From assembly GCA_018398805.1 (NCBI GenBank), contig JAGFBZ010000004.1, positions 1 through 64,000 of the forward strand: a stretch of 64,000 nt of DNA, written 5' to 3'. The notes under the pieces are model-generated. The model made no database searches, was not told the DNA's origin, and saw only the letters and a program-made list of their open reading frames with translations. Both the position numbers and the translations under genes were made by a program. This DNA is from Hirundichthys speculiger (taxonomy: Eukaryota > Chordata > Actinopteri > Beloniformes > Exocoetidae). Below, piece by piece: positions 20,251 to 32,221 of the stretch; the first letter of the stretch is position 1, and the number at the start of each line of letters is the position of its first letter.

Positions 20251-23200
20251 ATGGCAGTTTTAGATGTTTTGCTCCAGTCTTTCCAGTCAGTCTCCCTGTT
20301 GGGTTCTCTGGTCGTCCTTCTGCTTGTCTATTTGATCTCCTTAGTCTTCAGTTCCCAAAAACAGGCAAAGGAGCCACCAGGACCAAGACCACTTCCACTG
20401 ATTGGGAACCTGCTGCAGATTGACCTGAGGAGACCCTACCACACATTACTGGAGGTGAGGAAGTTACTGTTTTTATTTTAAGAGATCGTTTCATGCCATC
20501 TCACTTAACCTTCTCAAATGACATAATTTATTGATGTAGAGAATACACGACAAAAGAAAAAAAAACACTTCAGCTTGGTTCATCAGAACATGGTCTCTTA
20601 AATATTTTTGAGGCATCTGACAACTTCACGATAAAGTGTCATTTTTATATTTAACTGTTTTCTTCATCCTCTAAAACTGATTCTGCATCAGTTTCATATT
20701 TACATTAGACATGAATTAGTATATTTATTAGGTCTGGGCAACGATTAAAATTTTTAATTGCATTATTCCCCTGATTGATCACAATTAATTGCATTGTATA
20801 CGCAAAATGAAATAATGAATTCAAAAGTAGTGAAAAATGCACTTTTATTTAAATGTTCTGCTGCCATATGAAATAAAGTGCCATAACATTTGCTGTTCAA
20901 ATACTTTTAACATCAGCACTTGTCAGTAACACATATTTAGTGTAAATCTCATCATAAAAAAATGTAAAACAAAATAAAGCTTATTGCCACTGCCAGGGCA
21001 TTAATGTCGTCGAAAATTTGAAAGAAAAAGTCTACAAACAAAATCCAACAAAATGATTGGGGCTCAGCACAATCAGAACATTAAAACAGGTAATTTCTGA
21101 GGTAACAGCTGAAACTTTTAACAGGGAGTTCAACTTGTCAGTTGTTACAAATAACCTCATTTCTGCAGTGTTGCCAACTTAGCGACTTTGTCGCTCTATC
21201 TAGCGACTTTCCAGACCCCCCTAGTGACTTAATTTGTAAAAAGCGACTAGCGACAAATCTAGCGACTTTTTCTGGTGATTTAGCGACTCACTGGCACTCA
21301 AACCGCTAGGTTTGAAGCCATCACTTGGCTGCTGATGGCTGCTGTCTGCCTCGCGAGCCGCACTTCTCTCCCTCTTTCTCTCTCTCTGTCGGGCACAGTG
21401 CACAGCCACAAACACACCCGCCCCCCGCGCGAGACGAGACCCCCCCCCCCCCATCCGACCGTGTCCGTCCGTCGCATCTAGCGACTTCTAGCGACTTCCG
21501 GGACAGCCTCCAGCGACTTTTCTCATTGGAGAGTTGGCAACAGTGCATTTCTGTTGAATCCTCCGTCTGGGAGAACTTTAAAATGAAAATGTCCATGTTA
21601 AGTTCAGTAACTTTAACAATCCATGTATCATTTATTCATTCCATTTTCAATTGTCAATCAAAAAGAAAAAAATAAAAAGTAAAATTTTATTATGTTTTTT
21701 GTTTTTTTAATCTAACACAAAAAATGAAAAAAGTCTATTTTTTTATATTTCAATTTTAGACTTGGATCAAAAATATGAAATTAAAAACGGGCCACAGAAC
21801 TGAATTTGTTTTACAATCAAGGACTGGACTTTCTGTTGTCATTACACATCTGTGCCACTAGATGGAGCCGCACTGACGTAACCAGTAAGAGAATAGCAGG
21901 ACAGTGAACACATGGAGCAGATCTGATGTAACATGGAGGAATGACGCAAACTTTTGTTACAGTTCAGAATTTTTTTTTTTTAGACAGAATTGTTAATATT
22001 TCTACTTGAGTTGCTACCCGAACTGTAAAGTACACAGATTTTTACATACATTTACACAGTAAATCATTTTTACACAGATACACACACATCTACAGGCGAC
22101 ACACATATTATTAATTATTTATTTATTTATTTATTTATTTATCTGAATACCTCCACAACCCTCCACCCATTGCATACCATGTAAGCTTGCTGTATATTGC
22201 TGTTTGTACCTAGTGTTGTTTACAACTTTTTTTCAACTGTATATATTTGTTCCCCTTCTGTTTATATATTGTTATTTTTCTTTTCTGTAATTGAGCTGTG
22301 GTAACGCACACATTTCCCGTTGTGGGATCAATAAAGTGCTATGTTATCTTATCTTATCTTATTTTGAAACACAGATGTTTACCTGCCAATTGTTTTCCGG
22401 TTCTGCAGCAGCCAGTAACAGACTTTTCAAAACAAAAGCATGTGAGCAACATGCAATAACGTGCGATAAAATAAATGTCGGTGTTAATAAATTAATAAGT
22501 TAATGTGATAGTAACATGTTAACTTGCCCAGCCCTAATATTAATACTCACATACTTTGTTGTGACTGGTGACCTGTCTTGGGTGGACCCCTGCCTTTCAC
22601 CTGAAGTAAGATGGTATCAGCTCCAGCAGATCCCTGTGAGTCTTTATAGGACTGAACTGATGTGGATAATGGATGGATGGATGGATGCTGGGTTGTAGAA
22701 TGTCTGTCTGAAACATTACTTTCACATCTACAAGATATTTATTAATTTATATGAGATTGACAGCTGTTTACAGGATGACTATAAAACTATTTTTTTTTTT
22801 TTTAATTGGTCCCAATTCAAAGCAAAATGCACTCATTGGAAAATATTGTTGTTTCTACAGTTTAAGAATTTTAACAAATAATCTTTTTCCTTTGGTTTTC
22901 AGTCTCTGGAACAGATAAAAAGTCCTCTTTCTGAGAATCTCAGTTTATAAGATCATGTGATCATCAAATGACAGATAAATAAGAAGTTGAGATGTCACAA
23001 ATGGCTTTAAAGGTCAATTGAAAGTTGTAGTCTATTTTGACTGAGTACATGGAGGTTAAAGGTCAGTTTTGTTAAAGTGCTGGCAGCAGACTTCTTTACA
23101 GTCTGGAACTGATTAATTGATTTGTGGCTGAAGGGGGTTCAGTAGATGAGATATGAGGAAATGAAGGTGCGAAACATGATCTTCGTGTCTTCAAAAGATG

Positions 23201-26200
23201 GAATAGATCTTATTCTAGAAATATTCATCAGAGGAGAAAAGCACAAAACTCAGCTTACCGTCAACTACAAGACCAAGGTTCTACAAGGTTGTTCTGGGAC
23301 TGAGATGGAGAATTTTCTTTTACATACATGGATGAGAAGTTCAAAAAAGCATAAAAAAAATAATTGAAAGAAAACATTGCTACTGACATAAATAAAAAAA
23401 CGGACTGGCGCAAATGTAGTATGATATATTATTCTAGAAATCATGTTCTCAAAATAGAGTTCATCTTATAATTGAGGTCTAGGCACTGATCATACACTTT
23501 CTGCTACCCACTAACTGCTACCCGCAAATTGTGGATTTAGGAACCTCCGCTAACCGTTAATGCAATCTTCCGCTCCCTAAAGCCGCTACCTATTGTGCCG
23601 ACTCCCTTACTCTCATTGTAGGTGTAGCAATGGCCATCTCTTTTGCCCTTTATGCAATCAAAGTATCTTGCGATCGCAGGTCGCGGTTAACGGGTGGTCC
23701 GACCACCCACGACCCTCAACCTGCATTTCGCCACGTACAAGAGCGCGTCCAAATGGCATCAATGTCCGTCCACCTGATCACATGTGGATGTACACAAACC
23801 TCTCTACCTCTGGAAGAAACTCTTGTATAAAAAGTGTGATTTTGCTAAAAAAAAATGAATAGAAAAAGTTGCTCCACTGACATCAAAATAAATAAATGTG
23901 TTGCCTGTTGCTTTGCTCCTGCAGTTCGCCTTTACTGTTCCCTGTAATTGAGAAATAAAATGCACTGGTGACATCTACAGAAAATTCTAACAAAGACAAT
24001 AAAACCTTTTGTTAAACCACTACCAGCTGAAGATCATTTATGCTAATGTGATATTATTAAATAAAATCCATGTCATGAACATGGAGGGTTAGATGAGCTG
24101 GCATGGAGTGATCTTTGTTGGACCTGCTCTTTCATGTTATTTCACGTTGCCAAATGTATTTTCTGTGCTGCAAGAAAATATATCCACATTCTTCTGGTTG
24201 TAGTTATCCAAGAAATATGGATCAGTGTTCACTGTCCACTTTGGACCAAAAAAAGTGGTGGTCTTGGCTGGATACAAGACGGTGAAAGAAGCTCTTGTTA
24301 ACTACGATGAGGAATTTGGAGACAGAGACACACTTGAAATTGTGAAAGAATTCAACAAAGGACATGGTAAGGAAAGAGGAAACTGCAATGATTTTCAAAT
24401 GGTTTTCCAGTTCAAGCCTTTGCATTCAAGAGCAATAAAGTTTTGGAAAAAAAAATGCAGTACATATCCTTTTTATATTTTCATATCAGGGGTTGCATGG
24501 GCCAATGGGGACTCTTGGAAAGAAATGCGACGCTTTGCCTTGACAAACCTAAAAGACTTTGGAATGGGCAAGAAGGCATCTGAGGACAAAATCATTGAGG
24601 AGTGTCAGCATCTTATTGAAGTCTTTAAAAGTTTCAAAGGTACAACTGAATTGGAATCCAGCTGATTTGTACATTAATGAAAACAAACTCTTCACATTGG
24701 TCCTGTTTGTCTTGTTTCAGGAGAAGCTTTTGATGCGAACCAGTCGGTGAACTACGCAGTCTCTAATATTATATGCTCCATGGTTTATGGCAGCAGATTT
24801 GAATATGATGATCCAGAGTTTACCTCAATGGTGGATCGAACAAATAGAATCATCCAACTCACTGGCTCTACTGCGTTCCAGGTAATCTGGTTTGATTCAG
24901 TGGATCCTATATGGACTTAAACTTCAACTAAGACCCACAAATCAACAACTGCTGAAAAGTTCATGATCCAGTCTGTCCAGTGTCTAATATTATTTTTTTG
25001 ATATTTGGAAAGGTTTACAACATGTTTCCATGGTTCTGCAAGTGGGTTACAACAAGGAAGGAGTTCCTCGATGCTGTTGCTGCAAACATGAAACAGAACC
25101 ATATCCTCTTAAACCACCTGAAAGAGACCCTCAACCCACAGATGTGCAGAGGCTTTGTGGACGCCTTTTTGGTCTGCAAGCAAAATCTGGAGGTTGGATT
25201 TGAATTACCTGTTGAAATGATGTTACAGTTGAATCAATTAGTTAAATTGTTCTTTTATCACAGAGAAGGACGTTTTAGGTTATTTACCTGACATGTTTCG
25301 GCGTGTACTACTAGTGTTTGTGTGACACGTCATTTATCAGCTGATGGATGAAGGCGTGACAAAATGAACTTAGTACAACTATTACAGTTGAATCTGCTGG
25401 AGGCACAGTACCTTCTTCCTTACTGCACCTTTTATTCACCAGCAGCATGGCTTCATTGTTCCATTTTCTTGTGTGCAGGACTGTGGGATTACCAACAGTC
25501 ACTTCCATGATTCAAACCTTTTAATGACGGTCTCAAATCTGTTCACTGCTGGAACTGAGACGACTTCAAAAACACTGAGATGGGCGTTTCTGTTTATGGC
25601 CAAGTATCCGAAAATACAAGGTACAGAAGTATTCATCAAAAAATAAGGCAGTGACCTGTTATTGATGGTCATTTGTTTATCAGAAGAATAAAATATTGTG
25701 CATCTTTCATTTGTTAATGCATTAAAGTACAAAGTTGTTTCGTTCTTTATTTGAACCATGAGCAACTTACCTGTGATTTTGTTCTCTTTATTTATTAAGA
25801 TCAAGTCCAGGAAGAGTTAAAAAAGGTGATAGGAGATCGTCAGGTGCAGGTTTTTGATAGGAAGAACCTGCCTTTCACTGATGCCGTCATCCATGAGACC
25901 CAGAGGCTGGCCGACATTGGCCCAATGTCACTGCCTCACAAAACCACCAAGGACATCATCTTTCATGGTCACGTCATTAAAAAGGTTCGGCTTAATGAAA
26001 ACCAAAACTGAGCTGATGGAATTAGAATCTTTCATTATGAAGTTTAAAGGCAGTCAGTTTTTTTTTTATGAAAAAATGAGTCATCCCAGTCATCCAGGAA
26101 CCATTGGAGGTGCTAGTAGTTTTGCGATAAAACTCTTTATTACAAGGCCAGGATCCAGACTGAAATGCAAACACACAGCTTTTACAGACCACACATTCAT

Positions 26201-26668
26201 GATTTCCATGCCATTTCCAATCATGAAAGTAATTTCAATTTCTGGAATGTAATTCCCGCAGGATACCACAGTTTATCCACTCTTGACCTCCGTGCTGCAT
26301 GATCCCAGTGAGTGGGAGAGACCTCACAGCTTCTATCCTACTCATTTTCTGGACAAAGATGGAAAGTTTGTCAAGCGAGATGCCTTCATGCCATTTTCTG
26401 CAGGTTTGTGAGCTCAGGAATCTCTGAGGTGCATTTGTTGACAGCAGACTCTGTAGTTCCTCTATGATTCTCTTCTGCAGGTCGCAGGATCTGTCCGGGA
26501 GAGAGTCTGGCCAGGATGGAGCTCTTCATCTTCTTCACCACTCTTCTGCAGCATTTCCGTTTCTCACCTCCACCAGGGGTTTCAGAGGAAGAATTGGATC
26601 TGACGCCATGTGGAGGCATCACTCTCAGCCCGACACCTCAAAAACTCTGTGTTGTTTACCGAATGTGA
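20251..26668 (+). CDS. cyp2k: Cytochrome P450 family 2, subfamily K-like (copy B)
   Basis: ER-anchored monooxygenase by homology, closely similar to copy A. Nine GT-AG exons: 20251-20454, 24204-24366, 24490-24639, 24721-24881, 25013-25192, 25479-25620, 25800-25984, 26262-26403, 26481-26668; 1515 nt, 504 aa, frame open throughout. Exon 1 is one codon shorter than in A (LISLVF for LISSSVF) in the membrane anchor. Helix C WKEMR, helix I AGTETT, helix K ETQR and haem loop [10 protein letters not shown] are present; the residue after the haem cysteine is proline where A and C have leucine. Intron 1 is 3.7 kb and inflated by nested transposons. Probably functional. Confidence 0.92.
21166..21545. 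mobile_element. hAT-type MITE, 380 bp, nested
   Basis: Inverted ends CAGTGTTGCCAACT / AGTTGGCAACAGTG and a perfect 8-bp duplication CATTTCTG (21158-21165, 21546-21553). Rich in repeated TAGCGACTT motifs and containing a C run. Inserted inside the hAT element at 20729-22536. Confidence 0.88.
21780..22005 (+). repeat. Fragment of the TACCGTATTGGCC-family transposon
   Basis: It shares the ACACATCTGTGCC...TAGATGGAGCC block with 62145-62180 and, reversed, 4930-4955. Confidence 0.5.
22090..22370 (+). repeat. LINE 3' end with ATCTT tail
   Basis: A (TTTA)n run, then a CR1/jockey-type 3' UTR ending GTTGTGGGATCAATAAAGTG followed by ATCTT repeats. 5' truncated. Confidence 0.6.
22560..22690 (+). repeat. 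RTE/Rex3-type tail in CYP B intron 1
   Basis: Orthologous in position to 7330-7475 in copy A, ending in GGAT repeats. Confidence 0.65.
22691..23398 (+). other. CYP B intron 1, unique part
   Basis: No gene seen. Matches intron 1 of A, C and D. Confidence 0.55.
23399..23850 (+). mobile_element. TACCGTATTGGCC-family end plus Harbinger-like fragment
   Basis: Starts with a degenerate family terminus and a TCTAGAAATCATGTTCTC block, then a stretch matching the palindromic element at 37640-39649 (GTATCTTGCG, GGTGGTCCGACCACCC, GAGCGCGTCCAAAT). The flanking host sequence (AGTTGCTCCACTGACAT type) is present on both sides in similar form. Confidence 0.55.
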
Positions 26669-26946
26669 AGATGAGGAGACCCTCTTCAAAAAAAACATAT
26701 GTGGCTTTGGTGAATTAGTTCATCCCTGTTAATGCAGCTGCTAAGTTTATTGGTCAGTCAGTTATTTGATCATCACCAGTATATTTTTATGGATGGTTGA
26801 AAAGTGAGGATTTATTAGAAGGGAGCTGAACTGCCGACATTCCATTGTTTCATTGTTAGGAATTTTTTGAAGGCCTTGCTAAAGCTAGTAATTGACCAAC
26901 TAGCTAATGTGACCATCTCAAATGTCATCAGTGTATCTTGAATCTC

Positions 26947-26952
26947 AATAAA
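26947..26952 (+). promoter_or_regulatory. Polyadenylation signal of CYP copy B
   Basis: AATAAA 279 bp after the stop codon. The same sequence follows copy C on the minus strand near 34420. Confidence 0.55.
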
Positions 26953-26979
26953 GAAACTGAAAAAAATATTAACTGATAT

Positions 26980-27500
26980 TTAGAGCCCAAGCATCGAGGG
27001 GGTGACCCCCACTGTATATTGCATGTGGATTATTATCTTTCTCCTAAATGAATAGTCTGTTTTGATCCCTTTAAATTGCTTGAAAACTGAAAAACAGAAA
27101 ATTTTGCACATATTAATTGTGCATGAAAATTATGTATTTTATTTGCTTTATCGAGCCTCACCATACGCTTTCACCTACAGAGATTAATGTTGTGTGACTG
27201 ACGTATCAGGCTCAGAAATAGCATGGGTCCAGGAGACTTTTTAACTCCCACAGGAAGTCCACTATTTTGAATGCAATATGCAGTTTTTCTAGTATTTTGG
27301 CCATTTCCAGGCCTCATACTTTGACAAACTCCTTCCAGAGATTTGGTCAGATTCACTCAAAACTTGTTTTGTTCAAATCTAGACACATGGCTGATGAAAG
27401 TTTGCGAAGCTTCTAATTTTTTACCAGAGGGCGTGACTGTACTTTTTATGAACTAATGGATGAAATAACTATAGGAAGAAATATAGATACACCAACAGAG
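26980..27500 (+). repeat. Dispersed teleost repeat
   Basis: It opens GAGCCCAAGCATCGAGGG and carries the block around GATTTGGTCAGATT. Reverse copies lie at 33950-34390 next to copy C, and a relative at 47920-48300. No coding sequence. Confidence 0.55.
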
Positions 27501-27539
27501 CCCTAGCTATGAATTGCCATTTAGTGCGCACACACATAC

Positions 27540-28475
27540 ACACAAACAAATGCAGTCATTCAAATTTCTGGGGGTCCACATCTCTGCTGACTTATCCTGG
27601 TCCACCAACACGTCAGCCTTGGTTAAGAAGGCCCAGCAGCGACTACACTTCCTCAGAGTGCTCAAAAAAAAAAGAACAACTGAGCACAAGCCTGCTGGTG
27701 ACCTTCTACCGCTCCACCATAGAGAGCCTGCTGACCTACGCGGTGTCAGTGTGGCACTCAAGCTGCACGGTGGCGGACAGGAAGAGACTGCAGAGGGTGA
27801 CCAACACCGCACAAAAAATCATCAATAGCCCCCTGTCTTCATTGATGGACATCCACAGCTCCAGATGCCTGAACAGAGCAAAAAACATTCTAAGAGACAA
27901 CACTCACCCCGGCTTCCATCTGTTCAACCTGCTACCCTCTGGCAGGCGGTACCGGTCCATTCCAGCCAGAACAAATAGACTTAGAGACAGCTTCTTCCCT
28001 AAAGCTGTCAAAATACTCAACTCCAGTCTGCACTGACGAACTGACAAACTTCACACTGGATGTCACCTGCACCTTTTTATCATAGGCCACTTGCACTGCA
28101 ACCTGTATTGTAAATAACCACTATTTATTATTGAAAGTCACATGTCACTTTACCACCACTGCCTTAAATTCACACTGTAACTGAAATCTATATTTTTACC
28201 TGTTAATAACAAATATTTATTACTGAATGCTGCTATTTTCACATGTCACTTTATCCATACCACCAGAGCATCATTACGACAAATCTGTATTATGTATAAT
28301 ATTCGCAATCTCACTTATCACAAGGTTTCTGCCTACTGGTTTATTTTCTTTATTGTGTACATACTTGTATATATAATTTCTTTGTACATATTTCATCCTG
28401 TGTGCACTCTATGGGGCAGCTCTGAATCTCATTACACTCTGTGTAATGACAATAAAGGTGTTCTATTCTATTCTA
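27540..28475 (+). pseudogene. Jockey/CR1-like LINE, C-terminal RT part and 3' UTR
   Basis: Conceptual frames give FLGVHISADLSW, KKAQQRLHFLR, YRSTIESLL and LLPSGRRYR, the C-terminal signature of fish jockey-superfamily reverse transcriptases. A frame change falls at an A run near 27664-27672. The 3' UTR ends in AATAAAGGTG and TTCTA repeats (28458-28479). 5'-truncated retrotransposon, not a host gene. Confidence 0.8.
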
Positions 28476-28480
28476 TTCTA

Positions 28481-29071
28481 AACACACACCTCCCCCACAC
28501 AGGCTCAAGTGACTCCTGCAGTGTGCCACTAACAGCCACATTTCCATAACAAAAGGAGTGTCCACAGGGGGGACTAGGGGTCAAATGACCCTCTTGTGAG
28601 TCTTCTAGGTAAAAAAGGTCAACTGACCCCTCCATGGGACTTCTAGTTTTGCCGTTTGTGGAAATTATAATTAATGGAAATTATACAATAAACACACATG
28701 TGAGCCTTGTAAAAAAAATAAAAAATAGAAACAAATACAGTATATCTAATCAAATGTAGAAACATTTTTTTTCTCTTACATTACTTAAGAGTTCAACAAG
28801 ATTATTTTTAGTACAAAACCAATATTCAATCAAGCTTCAGCCAGCTTTCAAGTTAAATGAAACACAAGCAGTGCATATGCTTTGAACTGTAAAAAACAAA
28901 AATAGGTAGACTTACCAATTCAACAAATGTATATTTTCCACAAAGACAGAAAAGTGGCATAGTACAACTTAACTCTTAAGACTCACTCAATATTTAGAGC
29001 CATCCTCCATTCCAAAACAAAGACACAGAGGATGTCTCCTAAGAACCCATAACACTAGTCATATTCACTTC
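28481..29071 (+). other. Intergenic, nothing recognised
   Basis: AT-rich; no gene or repeat with clear boundaries seen. Short inverted phrases containing GGTCAAATGACC and GGTCAACTGACC (28578-28627) may belong to an old transposon. Confidence 0.4.
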
Positions 29072-29531
29072 TCCAGAGGGGTATACTACGAAGCGAGATT
29101 AGAGGGTTAGCGAGGTATGTTGAGTCTAAAGCCAGGATTTCCGGTACCACGAAGGTGGCTCTCTTTTAACCTGGCTAGATCACCATGGTAACTTACTCTT
29201 CAAACTTATCCTGGTCCGGAGCAGGTTATGTGCAGAGTTTAGGCTCAAATCGGCTATAAAAAGCACCGCCCTTTCACTTTCACCCAATCCTGTTGACTTT
29301 AGCGCCAGGATTGTTCAATGGAGGGAGAGTATTCAGAGACCGGACTGATCCGCTGGCTTCCCATGACCATATTCTCTATGAACGCTAGAGATTTCAGCTG
29401 AGGGAATACGTTACATTTGTAATCTACTAGAGCCAGATATTGGCAGCGCCACCAAACGCAGCCGTGCGCTCACAGTAGCGCAAACGGTGTGTGTTTCTTT
29501 GCGTTTCTTTGCCGCGGGAACCTACATGCAT

Positions 29532-29882
29532 TCAGTTGGTGATGCAGAAAATCTGAGCCAGAATACTGGAATAAAGGTTGTACTTGCTCTTACTGAACTG
29601 CTGAATATGTTTGTAGTATTCCCTGGCCATCTGCCCATGCTTCAAATAAAAGAAGCGTTTTACTAAATCGCAGGTAACATAAATTAATAGTCCATTATAT
29701 TGATAATCAGTGTGACGTGGAATTTCATGTGAAATGTTGTAATATAATTCATAGATTCCCCAGGGTGATAGGGTACCTATTAAAGTGGCTGGTGAACGTA
29801 TATTGGTATCACAGATAATATTAAATCTTAAATTAATTTCACATAGATTTAGCAAAAAACTAAAGTGATTTTTATTTATCAT
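29532..29882 (-). CDS. Unrecognised 116-aa frame inside the Harbinger-like element
   Basis: Open on the same strand as the SANT-like frame and downstream of it. Tyr/Ile/Asn-rich, no motif I recognise, no clear DDE residues in context. It could be chance in AT-rich DNA, or a decayed exon of the element. Confidence 0.2.
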   Translation of the reverse strand: MINKNHFSFLLNLCEINLRFNIICDTNIRSPATLIGTLSPWGIYELYYNISHEIPRHTDYQYNGLLIYVTCDLVKRFFYLKHGQMAREYYKHIQQFSKSKYNLYSSILAQIFCITN

Positions 29883-30170
29883 CCATAATGGGACAGTCAG
29901 ACCTACATAATGTTTAAATCTGCTGCATTAAGTTTGAAGTTTAAGCGCTCTAAAAGAGGGAGGGAGATTAATTAAGGTGTATTAAGTGGTGAAATAAATA
30001 TAATTTACTGTGGCAAGAGACACTACAGAGGGCACGGGCAGGGTTTGATCCCCAGACTCCCGGGTGAAAGTCACGCATAATTGCCAGTCAGCCAAAGAGA
30101 TATCTCCTTAGCCATGTAGCCAGGACACGTGATCAATCGGAGGTCAGTGACAGGACCTCACACTGTCACA

Positions 30171-30425
30171 TTACGAATTTACACGATCTGCAATTTTTTG
30201 CCAGCACTCCTCTCTGGCTTTATTCACACCTACAGTGTTGCTTTTGGCCGTAAAGATTTCTTTGAAATCCTCATAGCCCTGCATTATTAAAACCTGCTCC
30301 TCCTGACTGAAATATACGGACCGCCATCTATCCATTTGATCCGGAATAGACGTCAAATGACGCATCAAACGCCCCCTTTTATGTGAACGCGCACAGAGCA
30401 GAAAGCAGAAAGCCGCGGTTAACAA
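30171..30425 (-). CDS. Myb/SANT-like protein of the Harbinger element, 84 aa
   Basis: The frame contains YFSQEEQVLIMQGYEDFKE, NKAREECWQKIADRVN, the pattern of the Myb/SANT-like DNA-binding protein encoded by PIF/Harbinger transposons. In these elements that protein cooperates with the transposase. It stops soon after the domain, so it is either one exon of a spliced frame or truncated. The frame opens upstream with about 30 residues of less certain relevance. No DDE transposase frame is recognisable in the rest of the element. Confidence 0.6.
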   Translation of the reverse strand: MLTAAFCFLLCARSHKRGRLMRHLTSIPDQMDRWRSVYFSQEEQVLIMQGYEDFKEIFTAKSNTVGVNKAREECWQKIADRVNS

Positions 30426-30549
30426 AGATAGTTGATAACCACCGTCGTGGTACCGGTTATCTCTGATCGTGAGTTTCAGGTTTGTTAAGCCAGCTCACCC
30501 AAAGAAAGCCTGGCTGTGTCCAACTTGCTTCGTAGTATACCCCTCTGGA

Positions 30550-30984
30550 CATATGTTGTTGAGGTCACTGTTGTACTATGAAAGTGGAAGTAAACCATGA
30601 GAAAAGACATCCACTCAATTTTCTATTTTCATGTTGATTGCCATCAAATCTTTTTGCAATATCTATAACATTTAGGAGTGGTGTGTGCAACATTTTAAAA
30701 CAAACATTTAAATATGTGCACAAAGAGGTTCTTTGCAGTCATCTGACTCACTCCAACTTCTCAAAATGACTTGTCTATTTTCAACACAATGTCACTATAC
30801 TCAAACAAGATTTTTTTTAAACTAGACTTCATAAACTTAAACTTAGATGAATCAAATGGGATTAAACATCCAACCACATAGTGCAACAAGTAACCAATTA
30901 CCCATTTGTGACTGACTGTAACTTACAAAAACTTAAGTTGGAGGTAAGTTCCAAATATATGGGTTTAATACTCAAATTAATGCT
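30550..30984 (+). other. Intergenic, nothing recognised
   Basis: AT-rich, no gene or repeat signature seen. Confidence 0.4.
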
Positions 30985-31880
30985 CTAAAGACAGTGGATG
31001 GTTGTGGATTACAGGAAGAACTCAGCCCCACCTGCCCCCATCACCCTCTGTGACTCCATTATTGGCACTGTGGAGTCTTTCCACTTCCTGGGAACTGTCA
31101 TCTCCCAGGACCTTAAGTGGGAATTCAACATCAGCTCCCTCATCAAGAAAGCACAGCAGAGGATGTATCTTCCTGAGGTAGCAGCAGAAATTCAGTCTGC
31201 CGAAGACAATGATGGTGCAGTTCTTCACAGCCATCATTGAGTCCATCCTCACCTCCTCCATCACCATCTGGTACGCTGCTGCCACCGCCAAGGACAAGAG
31301 CAGGCTGCAGTGTGTCATTCAGTCAGCTGAGAAGGTGATTGGCTGCAATCTCCCATCTCTTCAGGACCTGGACTCCTCCAGGACCCTGAGGTGTGCAGGA
31401 AAGATCTTGGCTGATCCCTCCCACCCCGGACACCAACTCTTTGAGTCACTCCCCTCCGGCAGGAGGCTGCGGACCATCAAGACCAAAACCTCAAGCCACA
31501 ATAACAGTTTTTTCCCGTCTGCTGTCAGCCTTATCAATAAGACCCGAAACCCCCCGACACCCCTCACTATCCACCTCTGACTCTGACACTGCATTCACAT
31601 TGACAGAACTCAGAACACTATGCGTTACATTAACGCTCAGTCTGGACTACCTGTTCATTTGCACATATGCTCATTTTCATGGCACATCACTCTTGGTCGC
31701 TGTGCCCTGAATGCTAAAAACTACTTGTGTATATATATTTATATTTATATCGCAATATTTCTAGTTTGCATTGTTTGTATTTTTCCCTTAATCACATGCA
31801 CCATCATCGCCACAACAAATTCCTCGTATGTGTAAAATCGTACCTGGCAATAAAGTTGATTCTGATTCTGATTCATCCAG
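30985..31880 (+). pseudogene. Jockey/CR1-like LINE, C-terminal RT part and 3' UTR
   Basis: Frames at 30998 and 31209 read FHFLGTVISQDLKW, IKKAQQRM, then FFTAIIESILTSSITIWY and ESLPSGRRLR, the same domain as the LINE at 27540 but another family. One frameshift lies near 31190. The 3' end has ACCTGGCAATAAAGTTGATTC followed by TCTGAT repeats. 5' truncated. Confidence 0.8.
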
Positions 31881-32221
31881 TTTTCTTGTTAGTAGTTTCT
31901 GCTTCTTACATATCATCCTCTGAGTTTGTTCGCTGTCACAACACAATCTACTACACAACACCCCTCACACTTCACAACCCAGCACACACCACACCCTCAC
32001 TGTCGTGTCTCTTTAACTCTCTTGTCTTTAAATGTTTCACTGCTGGTGTTTTTTTGGTCCTCTCTGATGAAAACAGGACTAAAGATGTTGATAAAGACGT
32101 TAGAATTTACTGCTAGAGAGGACTGGTGAAGGACACATTCACCCTTCACACTCCCACAAAAGAAAAAGTCTGCTATATAATTAAATTGCATATACATACT
32201 AGATGGTTTTGCTAGATAATA
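31881..32221 (+). other. Intergenic, nothing recognised
   Basis: CA-rich stretch followed by AT-rich DNA. No gene seen. Confidence 0.4.

Larger units (their letters stand above)
20729..22536. mobile_element. hAT-like transposon in CYP B intron 1
   Basis: Termini TAGGTCTGGGCAA and TTGCCCAGCCCTA (inverted, one mismatch). Flanks ATATTTAT / ATATTAAT fit an 8-bp duplication with one change. Copy A has the uninterrupted sequence near 7315-7335. The interior is a patchwork of other repeats, with no transposase frame. Confidence 0.78.
29072..30549 (-). mobile_element. PIF/Harbinger-like transposon
   Basis: A perfect 23-bp terminal inverted repeat (29072-29094 and 30527-30549, core GGGGTATACTACGAAGC). 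On the minus strand it carries a Myb/SANT-like frame near its 5' end, as Harbinger elements do. A target duplication is not clear because the flanks next to the core are themselves inverted. Confidence 0.75.

Noticed and set aside
27509..28036. 175-aa frame as a host gene
   Set aside because: The sequence is the C-terminal end of a LINE reverse transcriptase with a retroposon tail.
30020..30120. tRNA-like stretch in the Harbinger-like element
   Set aside because: No cloverleaf could be drawn, and no A and B box pair with proper spacing.
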